Shown here: piece by piece, positions 1-7,358 of the stretch
Layout: every line of letters starts with the position of its first letter
Position numbering within the stretch: the first letter of the stretch is position 1
Source of the DNA: JAWWPG01 sp033850885
GTDB taxonomy: Bacteria; Actinomycetota; Actinomycetes; Propionibacteriales; Nocardioidaceae
Length of the DNA: 64,000 nucleotides
Assembly: GCA_033850885.1 (NCBI GenBank)
Contig: JAWWPG010000046.1
Location: 62,001-126,000, forward strand
Direction of reading: 5' to 3'
The notes under the pieces: model-generated
The model's input: only the letters and a program-made list of their open reading frames with translations
Database searches by the model: none
Told to the model about the DNA's origin: nothing
Translations under genes and position numbers: made by a program

Positions 1-390
1 GCGCCAGCCGGCGTAGATGCCGAGCAACGTGCCGATAATGAACGCGATGATCGTGGTGACACCCACCAGGAGCAGGGTCCACGGCAGCGCCTGCACGATC
101 GTGTGCGACACCGTCTCGGTCGGGTAGGAGTAGGTGCGACCGAAGTTGAACGTGGCGATGTTCTTCAGGTAGGTGCCGTACTGACCGAGCAGGCTGCCGT
201 GCGGTGACCCGAGCTGGGCCTCGATCGCCTTGCGCTCGGCGTTGTTCACCGTCACCCCGCTCGACGCGAGCTTGGCCAGCGCGGCATCCACCGGGGAGCC
301 CGGCATGACGCGCGGCAGGATGAAATTCAGCGTCACCGCCGCCCAGAGGGTGACGACGAAGAGGATCACCTTGCGCAGGACGTACCTCAT
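1..390 (-). CDS. ABC transporter permease, DppB/oligopeptide type (partial)
   Basis: This is the N-terminal 130 residues of an inner-membrane permease; the gene runs off the left edge. It starts MRYVLRKVILFVVTLWAAVT, a transmembrane helix typical of DppB/OppB-like subunits, followed by an extracellular loop and a second helix near residues 105-125 (WTLLLVGVTTIIAFIIGTLL). It lies 42 bp downstream of the family 5 solute-binding protein gene on the same strand, so it is the last visible member of the lacI-glycosidase-binding protein-permease operon. Import of an oligosaccharide is inferred from the glycosidase and LacI neighbours; the permease family itself also carries peptides. Confidence 0.88.
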   Translation of the reverse strand, partial: MRYVLRKVILFVVTLWAAVTLNFILPRVMPGSPVDAALAKLASSGVTVNNAERKAIEAQLGSPHGSLLGQYGTYLKNIATFNFGRTYSYPTETVSHTIVQALPWTLLLVGVTTIIAFIIGTLLGIYAGWR

Positions 391-432
391 GTCCCGGGCT
401 CCTTCGGCTCTCGGCTAAGGCTCATCGCAGCC

Positions 433-2100
433 TCAGGCCTTGGTGAGGTGGCTGACGATGAGAAGCATCGCGTCGTTGTATGGCGTCGGCAGCGAGTAGG
501 GGTTGCTCTGCGACGGCCAACCCGTGAAGTTCGACGTGTTGAACAGGCCCCAGCTGCCGCCGTAGTACATCAGCACGATCGGCACCTGGGTGTACATCAC
601 CTGCTCCAAGGTGTTCGTGGCCTGCTGCTGCTGCGACTGGCTCGTCGCCTTCGCCAGCGTGGCCAGCGCCTGGTCTACCTGCGGGCTCTTGAACCGCTCG
701 AAGTTGTTCACGGTCGAGGTGTTGATCGGCGTCGCGTAGGCGCTGTTCAGCGCGTTGTTGAAGTCCGTGTACGGGCTTCCAGACCCACCGAACCCACCGA
801 ACGCCACATCGAACGTGCCCGTGTAGATCGCCTTCTGGTACTGCGTGTACTCCGGGAGGTCGAGCGTGACGTTGATGCCTACGGCACCCAGCTCCGTCTT
901 GACCTCGTTGGCGGCCGCAACCCAGTCCGTAAAGTTGTTGGGCGCCACGATCGTCATGCTGGCCTGCTGCCCGCCCTTGACGAGCTTGCCGCCTTGCAGC
1001 GTGTAACCGGCCTTCGCGAACTCTGCCTTGGCAGCCGAGGCGTTCTGGCTCACCACGCCCTTGTTGGGCAGGCTGGGGTCGAGCCACTTCTCCTCGTTCG
1101 GCAGGATCAGGCCCGACAGGCTGGCGGCGGTCGTGTAGCCGTTGACGGCCTTCTGCGCGATCGTCGAGCGGTTGAGCGAGAGCGACAGGCCCTTGCGGAA
1201 GTCGACGTTGTTATAGGGGGCCTTCGTCAGGTTGAGGAACAGACCGATCGTCCCACCCGGCGGGAACCAGTACTTGCGGGTCGACGGGTCCTTCGAGACG
1301 TACGTCTGCTGGACGTTGGGCAGGTAGTTGTAGGACCAGTCGAACTTGCCGCTCGAGACGTCGAGCTGGTTGGTCGACTGGTTCGTCGACTGGGCTGGGA
1401 AGTCCACCTCGCTCGGGGCGATCTTGCTCGCTGCCCAGTAGCTGGGGTTCTTCGCGAGGGTGTACTCCGTGGGCGCGAAGGACTTCAAGGTGAACGGCCC
1501 GGTGCCGACCGGCTTCGTGTTCGCATAGGTGTCAGGCTTGGACACCGACGCCCAGAGGTGCTCGGGCACGATCGGGACCTGCGAGACGGTGGCCGCGAAC
1601 GGCACGTCAGGCGCCTTGAACGTGACCGTGACCTTGTTGCTCGAGGAGGTCACGTTGCTCAGCTGGGCCCAAACACCGGTGAGGTCCAGCGCCGGGTCCT
1701 TCTTCAGCATGTCGAACGTGAAGACGACGTCCTTCGCCGTGAACGGCTTGCCGTCGCTCCACTTGACCCCCTGCCGGATCGTGTACACCAGCGTGGTGGG
1801 GCTGGTGAAGGTGTGGCCGGTGGCGAGGAACGGGGTGTACGTCCCGTCGACCGAGCTCGGGATTTCCAGCGGCTCGTAGATCAGCCGGGTTCCCTCTAGC
1901 GGCGGGTTCGCGAAGGGGTTGAAGTTCTCCACCAGGGTTGGGTTCCCGGCATCGCCCTGGATCGTCAGAACACTGCTGGTGCCGGTGGCGCCGCTGGAGC
2001 CGGAGCCGGAACCGCTGCAGGCTGCCAGCGTGGCGGCCGCGGTCAAGGCAGCGACGACCGTCAGTGCATGGGCCGGGCGTGGGCGCAGGATGCGTTTCAT
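433..2100 (-). CDS. ABC transporter substrate-binding lipoprotein, extracellular family 5
   Basis: A 555-residue lipoprotein. Residues 1-28 are a signal peptide with basic start, hydrophobic core and lipobox LAAC (Cys28), followed by a Ser/Gly linker. The body reads as an SBP family 5 (DppA/OppA-like) protein: NPFANPPLEGTRLIYEPLE near the N-terminus, then GVKWSDGKPFTAKDVVFTFD and VGTGPFTLKSF, all hallmarks of the family. It sits 7 bp behind the GH39 glycosidase gene and before a DppB-like permease. Family 5 proteins bind peptides or oligosaccharides; the operon context favours a plant-derived oligosaccharide such as a xylan or cellulose fragment. The ligand itself cannot be read from the sequence. 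Confidence 0.93.
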   Translation of the reverse strand: MKRILRPRPAHALTVVAALTAAATLAACSGSGSGSSGATGTSSVLTIQGDAGNPTLVENFNPFANPPLEGTRLIYEPLEIPSSVDGTYTPFLATGHTFTSPTTLVYTIRQGVKWSDGKPFTAKDVVFTFDMLKKDPALDLTGVWAQLSNVTSSSNKVTVTFKAPDVPFAATVSQVPIVPEHLWASVSKPDTYANTKPVGTGPFTLKSFAPTEYTLAKNPSYWAASKIAPSEVDFPAQSTNQSTNQLDVSSGKFDWSYNYLPNVQQTYVSKDPSTRKYWFPPGGTIGLFLNLTKAPYNNVDFRKGLSLSLNRSTIAQKAVNGYTTAASLSGLILPNEEKWLDPSLPNKGVVSQNASAAKAEFAKAGYTLQGGKLVKGGQQASMTIVAPNNFTDWVAAANEVKTELGAVGINVTLDLPEYTQYQKAIYTGTFDVAFGGFGGSGSPYTDFNNALNSAYATPINTSTVNNFERFKSPQVDQALATLAKATSQSQQQQATNTLEQVMYTQVPIVLMYYGGSWGLFNTSNFTGWPSQSNPYSLPTPYNDAMLLIVSHLTKA

Positions 2101-2107
2101 CGCAAAC

Positions 2108-4051
2108 TCATTTCTCTGTGTCGACCGTGTCGATGTCAGCTGTGCTGACGTGGCTGGAGTGGGTACCGGCTGGGGTCCCGGTGGGGTGGGTGGCTTCCGC
2201 CTTCGGTACCACGCGGATCCTGGCTACCCCGGGTTGGGGCAGCGCGATGTCGAAGGCGGCGGAGCCCTGCCGTGGCGTGAGGTCGGGCAGCTCCTCCTCG
2301 TGGAGCCGGTCGGCGTCCTGCAGCCGCCGCTTCAGCTCGGGGTCCGGCCAGTCGACGCCCGTGGGGTAGCCGGCCAGGATGTTCGAGTGCTCCGCGTCCA
2401 CCCGGGCGAGCGAGACGCCGTACGACGCCGCAGCCAGCCCGTCGACGGTGAGGGAGACCCGTCGCGAGAGCCGTGGGTCGCCGTGCATGACTTCGCTGTT
2501 GACGGTTCCGTTCCACAGCAGGACGTCAACCGTGCCGTCCTCGTGGCGGGTGGCCCAGGCCTGCACCAGGACGCCCGCGCCGTCTCCATCGAGGGTGCAG
2601 GCGAGGACCTGGTCACCCTGGGCGGCCGCGAGGTGGACCGCCCAGTAGCGCGGCTTGCGGAGGTTGCCGACCGTCAGCAGCCCGAACCCGTTGTGGAACA
2701 AGGCAGGCGGGCGGCCGAGCTCCTCGAAGTGGTCGCTGATCACCCAGTAGGCGAGCGCGTCCAGCCGGCCCTGGACGGCGGCATACCCGCTGAGCATGAA
2801 GGGGGCGCCGCTCACGCCGTCGTGGATCTCCCCGAAGTGGGTCGAGCCGACCCCCCACTCGGTCCACCAGACGGGGATGTCGCCGTACCCGTGCCTGCCG
2901 AGAGCAGGGCGGGTGTCGATCGGGAGGTTGCCGTACGTGTGCGACGTGGCGAAGTCGAACGGGACGGCCTCCTTCTCCGCGTGCGTCGCGAGCGCCTCGA
3001 TCCACTCGGATGCGGCGGTGGCAGGGCCACCCACGAGCAGCCTCGTGTCGACGGTCTTGACGGCGTGCGCGGCCTCGTCGTAGAGGCGGAGATAGTCGTC
3101 CTGGGTACCGGTCCAGAAGACCTCGAGGTTCGGCTCGTTCCACACCTCGAATGACCACTCGGCGACCTCGTCGATGCCATACCGGTCGACCAGGTGCCGG
3201 GTGAGCTCACCGACGACCTCGCGCCACTCGCCCCACTCCCGCGGCGGGGAGATGATGCCGCGGTAGACGAAGACCGTCTCTTCGGGGTCACGGGCGATCG
3301 CAGCCGGCATGAACGACAGCTCGACGACGGGCCGCACGCCGATGTCGAGGATCTGGTCGTAGAGGCGGTCGATTTCGGTGAAGTCGAAGGACAGGGTGCC
3401 ATCGTCCGCCCGCGTCACGACGTGGTTGTCGTCGTGCAGGATCGCGTGGGCGCGAACATGAGTGACGCCGAGGTCGCGGTGTGCACGCGTGAGCGCCTCC
3501 GCGAACTCCTCACCGATGTGGTGGCCGTGCCCGTCGTCGCCGAAGCGCAGCTGAGTCAGCCGTTCGGAGCCGACCATGCGCCACACCCGGTCCAGCATCC
3601 CGACTGCGGCACCGGCGTCGACCTCGACCGTCACCGGCCCCGGGTCTCCGGTGACGGTGCTCGCAGAGACCTCGTCGCTCCACTCCCACACCGGGTAGTC
3701 GGCACCGGCCACGGCACCGACGCGGTAGAGGAAGGAGGCACCGTCGGCGAGCCCGGTGTCGGCGAACGTCGTGCCGGGCACGGCCGGCACATCGCTGCCG
3801 CCATGCTGGACCAGCCGCCGCTCACCGTCCGCGCCTATCCTCTCGATCAGGTATCCCGCCGCGCCGTCCACCTGGTCCCACGACAGCCGCACGTGACCGA
3901 CCGCCGCCACGGCGGTCAGGCTCCGAGGTGCGGGCAGCGCGAACTCCTCGGACGCTGCGCTGGTGTCGGTGAGCCGCCGGTAGATCCTGCGCTCCCAGTC
4001 CTCGCGAGCCTGCCGCTCGTCGACGTGCTGCTCCTCGAGCTTCTGGGTCAT
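2108..4051 (-). CDS. GH39-like beta-xylosidase family glycosidase with N-terminal FnIII-like domain
   Basis: A 647-residue glycosidase. Residues about 44-130 form a fibronectin III-like sandwich (LTAVAAVGHVRLSWDQV ... AGYLIERI). The catalytic (beta/alpha)8 domain carries FEVWNEPNL with Glu306 as likely acid/base and PVWWTEWG with Glu398 as likely nucleophile, the clan GH-A/GH39 pattern. No signal peptide is visible, so it should act in the cytoplasm on imported sugars. The ATG at 4051 overlaps the lacI stop as ATGA, which decides this start over a longer in-frame opening inside lacI. Beta-xylosidase activity is the family's common one; alpha-L-iduronidase-like or other specificity is possible. 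Confidence 0.88.
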   Translation of the reverse strand: MTQKLEEQHVDERQAREDWERRIYRRLTDTSAASEEFALPAPRSLTAVAAVGHVRLSWDQVDGAAGYLIERIGADGERRLVQHGGSDVPAVPGTTFADTGLADGASFLYRVGAVAGADYPVWEWSDEVSASTVTGDPGPVTVEVDAGAAVGMLDRVWRMVGSERLTQLRFGDDGHGHHIGEEFAEALTRAHRDLGVTHVRAHAILHDDNHVVTRADDGTLSFDFTEIDRLYDQILDIGVRPVVELSFMPAAIARDPEETVFVYRGIISPPREWGEWREVVGELTRHLVDRYGIDEVAEWSFEVWNEPNLEVFWTGTQDDYLRLYDEAAHAVKTVDTRLLVGGPATAASEWIEALATHAEKEAVPFDFATSHTYGNLPIDTRPALGRHGYGDIPVWWTEWGVGSTHFGEIHDGVSGAPFMLSGYAAVQGRLDALAYWVISDHFEELGRPPALFHNGFGLLTVGNLRKPRYWAVHLAAAQGDQVLACTLDGDGAGVLVQAWATRHEDGTVDVLLWNGTVNSEVMHGDPRLSRRVSLTVDGLAAASYGVSLARVDAEHSNILAGYPTGVDWPDPELKRRLQDADRLHEEELPDLTPRQGSAAFDIALPQPGVARIRVVPKAEATHPTGTPAGTHSSHVSTADIDTVDTEK

Positions 4052-5154
4052 GAGACCACCTCTTCGGACTTTGCAGATCGTGCGCTGGATCGGGGCTTGC
4101 CGACCGGCCGGCCGGACGGCGTACGGACACCGCATCCGCAGCTGTGCCGAACCTTCGTCGTCGTAGGGAGTACGACGGCCCGCCGGCGTGACTCGGGCTG
4201 GCCGACGCGGTCGAGAAGCATCCGGACCGCCTGTTCGCCCACGTCGCGCATCGGCTGGTGGACGGTGGTCAGGGCCGGGCGGATGTGCCGAGAGGAGGCG
4301 ATGTCGTCGAAGCCGGTGACCGCCACATCCGACGGGACCCGAAGCCTCGCCCGGCGCAGCACGCCGACGGCTCCGATCGCCATCTCGTCGTTGCCGCACA
4401 CGATCGCCTGCGGCGGCTTGCGGTTGAGAAGCAGCTCCGTGAGCGCCCGGGAGCCGCCGATCTCGGTGAATCCGCCCTCGGCGTCCGGGGAGGTCGCGGC
4501 GGCGAGGCCGTGGCTTCGGAGGGACTCGCGGTAGCCGGCGAACCGCTCCATCGAGTCCGGGGACCGCGACGGGCCTCCCACGAAGACAAGGTCGGTGTAC
4601 CCGTGGTCGACCACCAGGTGGTCGACGATGGTTCGCATGGCACCCCGGTTGTCGACGCTGACGTCGTCGAACTCGTTGCTGCGGGCCCTCGTTCCGATCG
4701 TCACGATGGGGATGCTGCGTGCCAGGGCCAGCACATCGCGCTTGGCCAGGCTTCTGGCCAGAACGACGAGCCCATCCACCTTGGCTGCAACGGAGAACGC
4801 AAGCTCTCGTCCGGTCCTGCCGCGAGTGGCGGCGATCAGGACCGCATCCCCGACTGAGGTGGCTGCGCGCTCTGCTCCACGAATGACCTCGTCGACGTAG
4901 AGGGGTGACTCCTCCTCGGCTTCCCCCGACCCGTCCAGGTCGTGGAACAGGACTCCGACGATGCCGGCTCGCCTGGTCGCGAGGCCACGGGCCCGCCCGT
5001 CGGGTACCCAGCCGAGCTCGGTCGCCACCGCGAGGACGCGGTCCCGCGTCGTCGGGGACATCCCGACTCCGCCGTGCATCGCGCGGGAGACCGTCGCGGT
5101 CGACACGCCGCTACGGGACGCTACCTCGTAGATCGTCGACCGGGCGTTCGCCAC
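4048..5154 (-). CDS. LacI-family transcriptional regulator
   Basis: A 368-residue repressor with the LacI helix-turn-helix at residues 7-30 (IYEVASRSGVSTATVSRAMH), the hinge region, and a periplasmic-binding-protein-like sensor domain ending in TGFDDIASSRHIRPALTTVHQP. It is the first gene of the operon and overlaps the glycosidase start by 4 bases, so regulator and enzyme are translationally coupled. Two abutting palindromes of the LacI type (TAAGCGCTTA cores) lie 12-44 bp upstream, overlapping the probable -10, which points to autorepression of the whole operon. The C-terminus has an unusual basic tail of about 25 residues after CGCGVR. The inducer is inferred to be an oligosaccharide or its product. 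Confidence 0.95.
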   Translation of the reverse strand: MANARSTIYEVASRSGVSTATVSRAMHGGVGMSPTTRDRVLAVATELGWVPDGRARGLATRRAGIVGVLFHDLDGSGEAEEESPLYVDEVIRGAERAATSVGDAVLIAATRGRTGRELAFSVAAKVDGLVVLARSLAKRDVLALARSIPIVTIGTRARSNEFDDVSVDNRGAMRTIVDHLVVDHGYTDLVFVGGPSRSPDSMERFAGYRESLRSHGLAAATSPDAEGGFTEIGGSRALTELLLNRKPPQAIVCGNDEMAIGAVGVLRRARLRVPSDVAVTGFDDIASSRHIRPALTTVHQPMRDVGEQAVRMLLDRVGQPESRRRAVVLPTTTKVRHSCGCGVRTPSGRPVGKPRSSARSAKSEEVVS

Positions 5155-5165
5155 GAGACATCCTC

Positions 5166-5181
5166 ACGTAAGCGCTTACGT
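5166..5181. promoter_or_regulatory. LacI operator 1 (perfect 16-bp palindrome)
   Basis: ACGTAAGCGCTTACGT is a perfect 16-bp palindrome with the central CG typical of LacI-family operators. It lies 12 bp upstream of the lacI start codon, in the probable 5' leader, and abuts a second copy. Confidence 0.85.
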
Positions 5182-5198
5182 ACTTAAGCGCTTACGTA
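5181..5198. promoter_or_regulatory. LacI operator 2 (near-perfect palindrome)
   Basis: TACTTAAGCGCTTACGTA shares the TAAGCGCTTA core of operator 1, with one mismatched pair. Its centre is 16 bp from that of operator 1, so the two sites are about one and a half helical turns apart. It overlaps the probable -10 of the lacI promoter. Confidence 0.8.
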
Positions 5199-5223
5199 AC
5201 CACGCCGGGGAAGTCGATGTCAA
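5194..5223 (-). promoter_or_regulatory. Probable lacI operon promoter
   Basis: On the minus strand TTGACA (5223-5218) is followed after 18 bases by TTACGT (5199-5194). The -35 is a perfect match; the -10 is weak and lies inside operator 2. This arrangement would let the repressor block polymerase directly. The assignment is by motif only. Confidence 0.55.
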
Positions 5224-5250
5224 GCATTTCCTCTGTGCAGCATTGTCGGA

Positions 5251-6285
5251 TCACCTTGTCGGCATGGACATTTCGGCGCGTATTCCCACCAGCCGCACGG
5301 GGCGCTCCTGGTCGAGGCCCCAAGCCAGCTCGGTGGCGGCCGTCACGATCGCGTCCCCGTCGTCCGTGGGATGCGAGAGGGTGCAGCTTCGGGTTTGCGT
5401 CTCGAAGGGGGCGTACCGGACCTTGACGGTCACCCGGACGGCCGGACGCTCGTCGCGGTGCAGGTCCTCGACCACCAGGCCGGCCAGTCGCCGTACCTCC
5501 GCCTCGACCTCCGCCCAGTCCGTCAGGTCCTGTTGGAAGGTGGTCTCCCGGCTTCGACCGCGGGCGAGGTACGGCGACCCGTCCACCCGGGACGAGGCGA
5601 CCCCGAGGGCGAGCCGGTGGTACCACGGTCCCATCGTCGGACCGAGCCGTGCGGCCAGCACCTGCGGGTCGGTCGCCGCCAGGTCCCGAACGGTGGAGAT
5701 GCCGAGTCCCGCCAGCCGCTTCGCCGTCTTCCGGCCGATCCCCCACAACGCCGACGTGGACTCGTCGGCCATCACCGCGAACCAGTTGTCGGCTGTCAGC
5801 CGGAACATGCCACGGGGCTTGCCGAAGTCGGTGGCCAGCTTCGCCCGCAGGGTGTTGTCGCCGATCCCGACCGAGCAGTGCAGGCCCGTCGCGTCGTACA
5901 CCGTCTGCTGGACGAGACGGGCGAACGCCTCCGGTTCGTCGGTCTGGACGCCGAGGAACGCCTCGTCCCAGCCGAGCACCTCGACCACCGCACCCAGGGA
6001 GCGCAACGCGTCCATCACCTCGGCCGAAGCCTGCTCGTACGCCGGCCTGTCGACCGGCAGGAACACCGCCTCCGGACATTTGCGCGCCGCCGTCCGGAGC
6101 GGCATCGCTGAACCCACCCCGAACTTGCGCGCCTCGTAGGACGCCGTCGACACCACCCCCCGCTCGGTCGGGTCACCACGTCCCCCGACCACCACCGGCT
6201 TACCGGCCAGCTCGGGGTGACGCAGCACCTCGACCGCCGCGATGAACTGGTCGAGGTCCACGTGCAGGACCCAGAACGTCGGCAC
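5251..6285 (-). CDS. dinB: DNA polymerase IV, DinB2-like Y-family polymerase
   Basis: A 344-residue translesion polymerase. The palm motif HVDLDQFIAAVE holds catalytic Asp10; SYEARKFGV (Tyr50) binds the incoming nucleotide triphosphate; GWDEAFLG supplies Asp107 and Glu108. A helix-hairpin-helix region (ALWGIGRKTAKRLAGLGI) and the little-finger domain follow. GWDEA rather than SIDEA, and the DLDQF-aliphatic pattern, resemble mycobacterial DinB2. The steric-gate residue, normally Phe or Tyr, is Ile15. No clear beta-clamp-binding motif is seen at the C-terminus. I see no SOS box upstream. It is divergent from the small gene at 6365. Confidence 0.92.
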   Translation of the reverse strand: MPTFWVLHVDLDQFIAAVEVLRHPELAGKPVVVGGRGDPTERGVVSTASYEARKFGVGSAMPLRTAARKCPEAVFLPVDRPAYEQASAEVMDALRSLGAVVEVLGWDEAFLGVQTDEPEAFARLVQQTVYDATGLHCSVGIGDNTLRAKLATDFGKPRGMFRLTADNWFAVMADESTSALWGIGRKTAKRLAGLGISTVRDLAATDPQVLAARLGPTMGPWYHRLALGVASSRVDGSPYLARGRSRETTFQQDLTDWAEVEAEVRRLAGLVVEDLHRDERPAVRVTVKVRYAPFETQTRSCTLSHPTDDGDAIVTAATELAWGLDQERPVRLVGIRAEMSMPTR

Positions 6286-6364
6286 GGTCCCAGTCTGCTC
6301 GGTGAACCGTCATGCCGCCGGGGTGAGTCGTGCAGGTGCAGGCGCGGAGCATTAAGTTGGGACC

Positions 6365-6613
6365 ATGAAGGTCGAGCGGACACGGTGGGAAGTCAGGGTG
6401 ACCGTCAAGGTGAGCCCCGAGGAGTTGGTCGATCTGCTCGCCGTCGCGGAGCAGCACGATCTGGGTGTGGACCCGCAGCTCACGTCCGCGCAGTCGTCCA
6501 AGGAGGCGGCCTACCGCGTCACGCTGACCAGTACCGGCACCAAGACGTCGGTCCGGAAGGGCCTGGCGGCCCTGACCGCACTGCAGGCGTTCCTGGATAA
6601 GGCGGAGGCCTGA
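6365..6613 (+). CDS. Small conserved-looking protein of unknown function
   Basis: An 82-residue protein starting MKVERTRWEVRVTVKVSPEE. The predicted pattern is two beta strands, a helix (ELVDLLAVAEQHDL), a strand (AYRVTLTSTGT) and a C-terminal helix (ALTALQAFLDKAEA). No motif I recognise. It begins 79 bp from the divergent dinB start. The codon pattern fits a real high-GC gene: alternating polar/hydrophobic strands and few Arg/Pro runs, unlike the shadow frames around it. No function is proposed. Confidence 0.65.
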   Translation: MKVERTRWEVRVTVKVSPEELVDLLAVAEQHDLGVDPQLTSAQSSKEAAYRVTLTSTGTKTSVRKGLAALTALQAFLDKAEA

Positions 6614-6720
6614 GCACCCTCCTGTGCTGAGGATCGCTCGCCTGATCCTCGCGATCGCGACGGCCCCCATGTGAGGCGCGTCCGCGCTGAGGAATGAACG
6701 ACCCGTGCATATGGTTGATA

Positions 6721-6728
6721 AGTTAACT
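6721..6728. promoter_or_regulatory. Palindromic AT-rich site before FMN reductase gene
   Basis: AGTTAACT sits in an AT-rich stretch (TTGATAAGTTAACTACTTGT) about 60 bp upstream of the reductase start. It is unusual in this GC-rich setting and may be a promoter or a MarR/HxlR-like operator. There is no direct support beyond composition and symmetry. Confidence 0.3.
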
Positions 6729-6788
6729 ACTTGTCTCGTGGCTCGGACGGCATCGCCGCCGTACCGGATCTGGAAGGTCAGGCACAGC

Positions 6789-7358
6789 ATGCCGAAGTTG
6801 AACGTGGTCGTGGCCAGCACCAGGCCGGGCCGGGTGGGTTACCAGGTGGCTCAGTGGTTCTCGGACCTCGCCGCCATGCACGGCGGCTTCGAGGTCGAGC
6901 TTGTCGACCTGGCCGAGATGAACCTTCCGCTGTTCGACGAGCCGAACCACCCCCGTCTCGGGCAGTACGTGCACCAGCACACGCGGGACTGGAGCGCCAG
7001 CGTCGGATCCGCGGACGCCTTTGTCTTCGTGACGCCCGAGTACAACCACGGGATGCCCGCATCGCTGAAGAACGCGATCGACTACCTGCACACCGAGTGG
7101 CAGTACAAGCCGGTCGGGTTCGTCAGCTACGGAGGTGTCGCCGCCGGCACCCGAGCGGTGCAGATGACCAAGCAGGTCGTCACAGCGCTGAAGATGACCC
7201 CGGTCACCGAGGCAGTGTCGATCCCCTTCGTCACGCAGTTCCTCGACGACGAGGGGGTCGTCCGACCGAACGAGGTCATGGAGAGCTCGGCGAAGGCGAT
7301 GCTCGACGAGCTGGTCCGCCACACCGACGCGCTTCGTCCGCTGCGCAGGGATGCCTAG
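6789..7358 (+). CDS. NADPH-dependent FMN reductase family protein
   Basis: A 189-residue flavodoxin-like reductase. The start MPKLNVVVASTRPGRVG provides the phosphate-binding STRPGR loop for FMN after the first strand. FVFVTPEYNHGMPASLKNAIDYL is the family signature that contacts the isoalloxazine ring, and VSYGGVAAGTRA follows. The ATG at 6789 is chosen because the protein begins at its first strand there; an upstream in-frame start would add 28 residues without homology-like character. Expected role: two-electron reduction of flavin or quinones in the cytoplasm. Its stop shares CTAG with the convergent nrdJ stop. Confidence 0.9.
   Translation: MPKLNVVVASTRPGRVGYQVAQWFSDLAAMHGGFEVELVDLAEMNLPLFDEPNHPRLGQYVHQHTRDWSASVGSADAFVFVTPEYNHGMPASLKNAIDYLHTEWQYKPVGFVSYGGVAAGTRAVQMTKQVVTALKMTPVTEAVSIPFVTQFLDDEGVVRPNEVMESSAKAMLDELVRHTDALRPLRRDA

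Noticed and set aside
448..1899. Long plus-strand open frame opposite the solute-binding protein gene
   Set aside because: Its product is Arg/Val/Gly-rich without any fold-like pattern; the minus frame is a clear SBP family 5 lipoprotein. A high-GC antisense shadow.
2108..4399. Longer 763-residue reading of the GH39 gene
   Set aside because: The extra N-terminus overlaps lacI coding sequence out of frame and has no domain; the ATGA junction at 4048-4051 gives the natural start.
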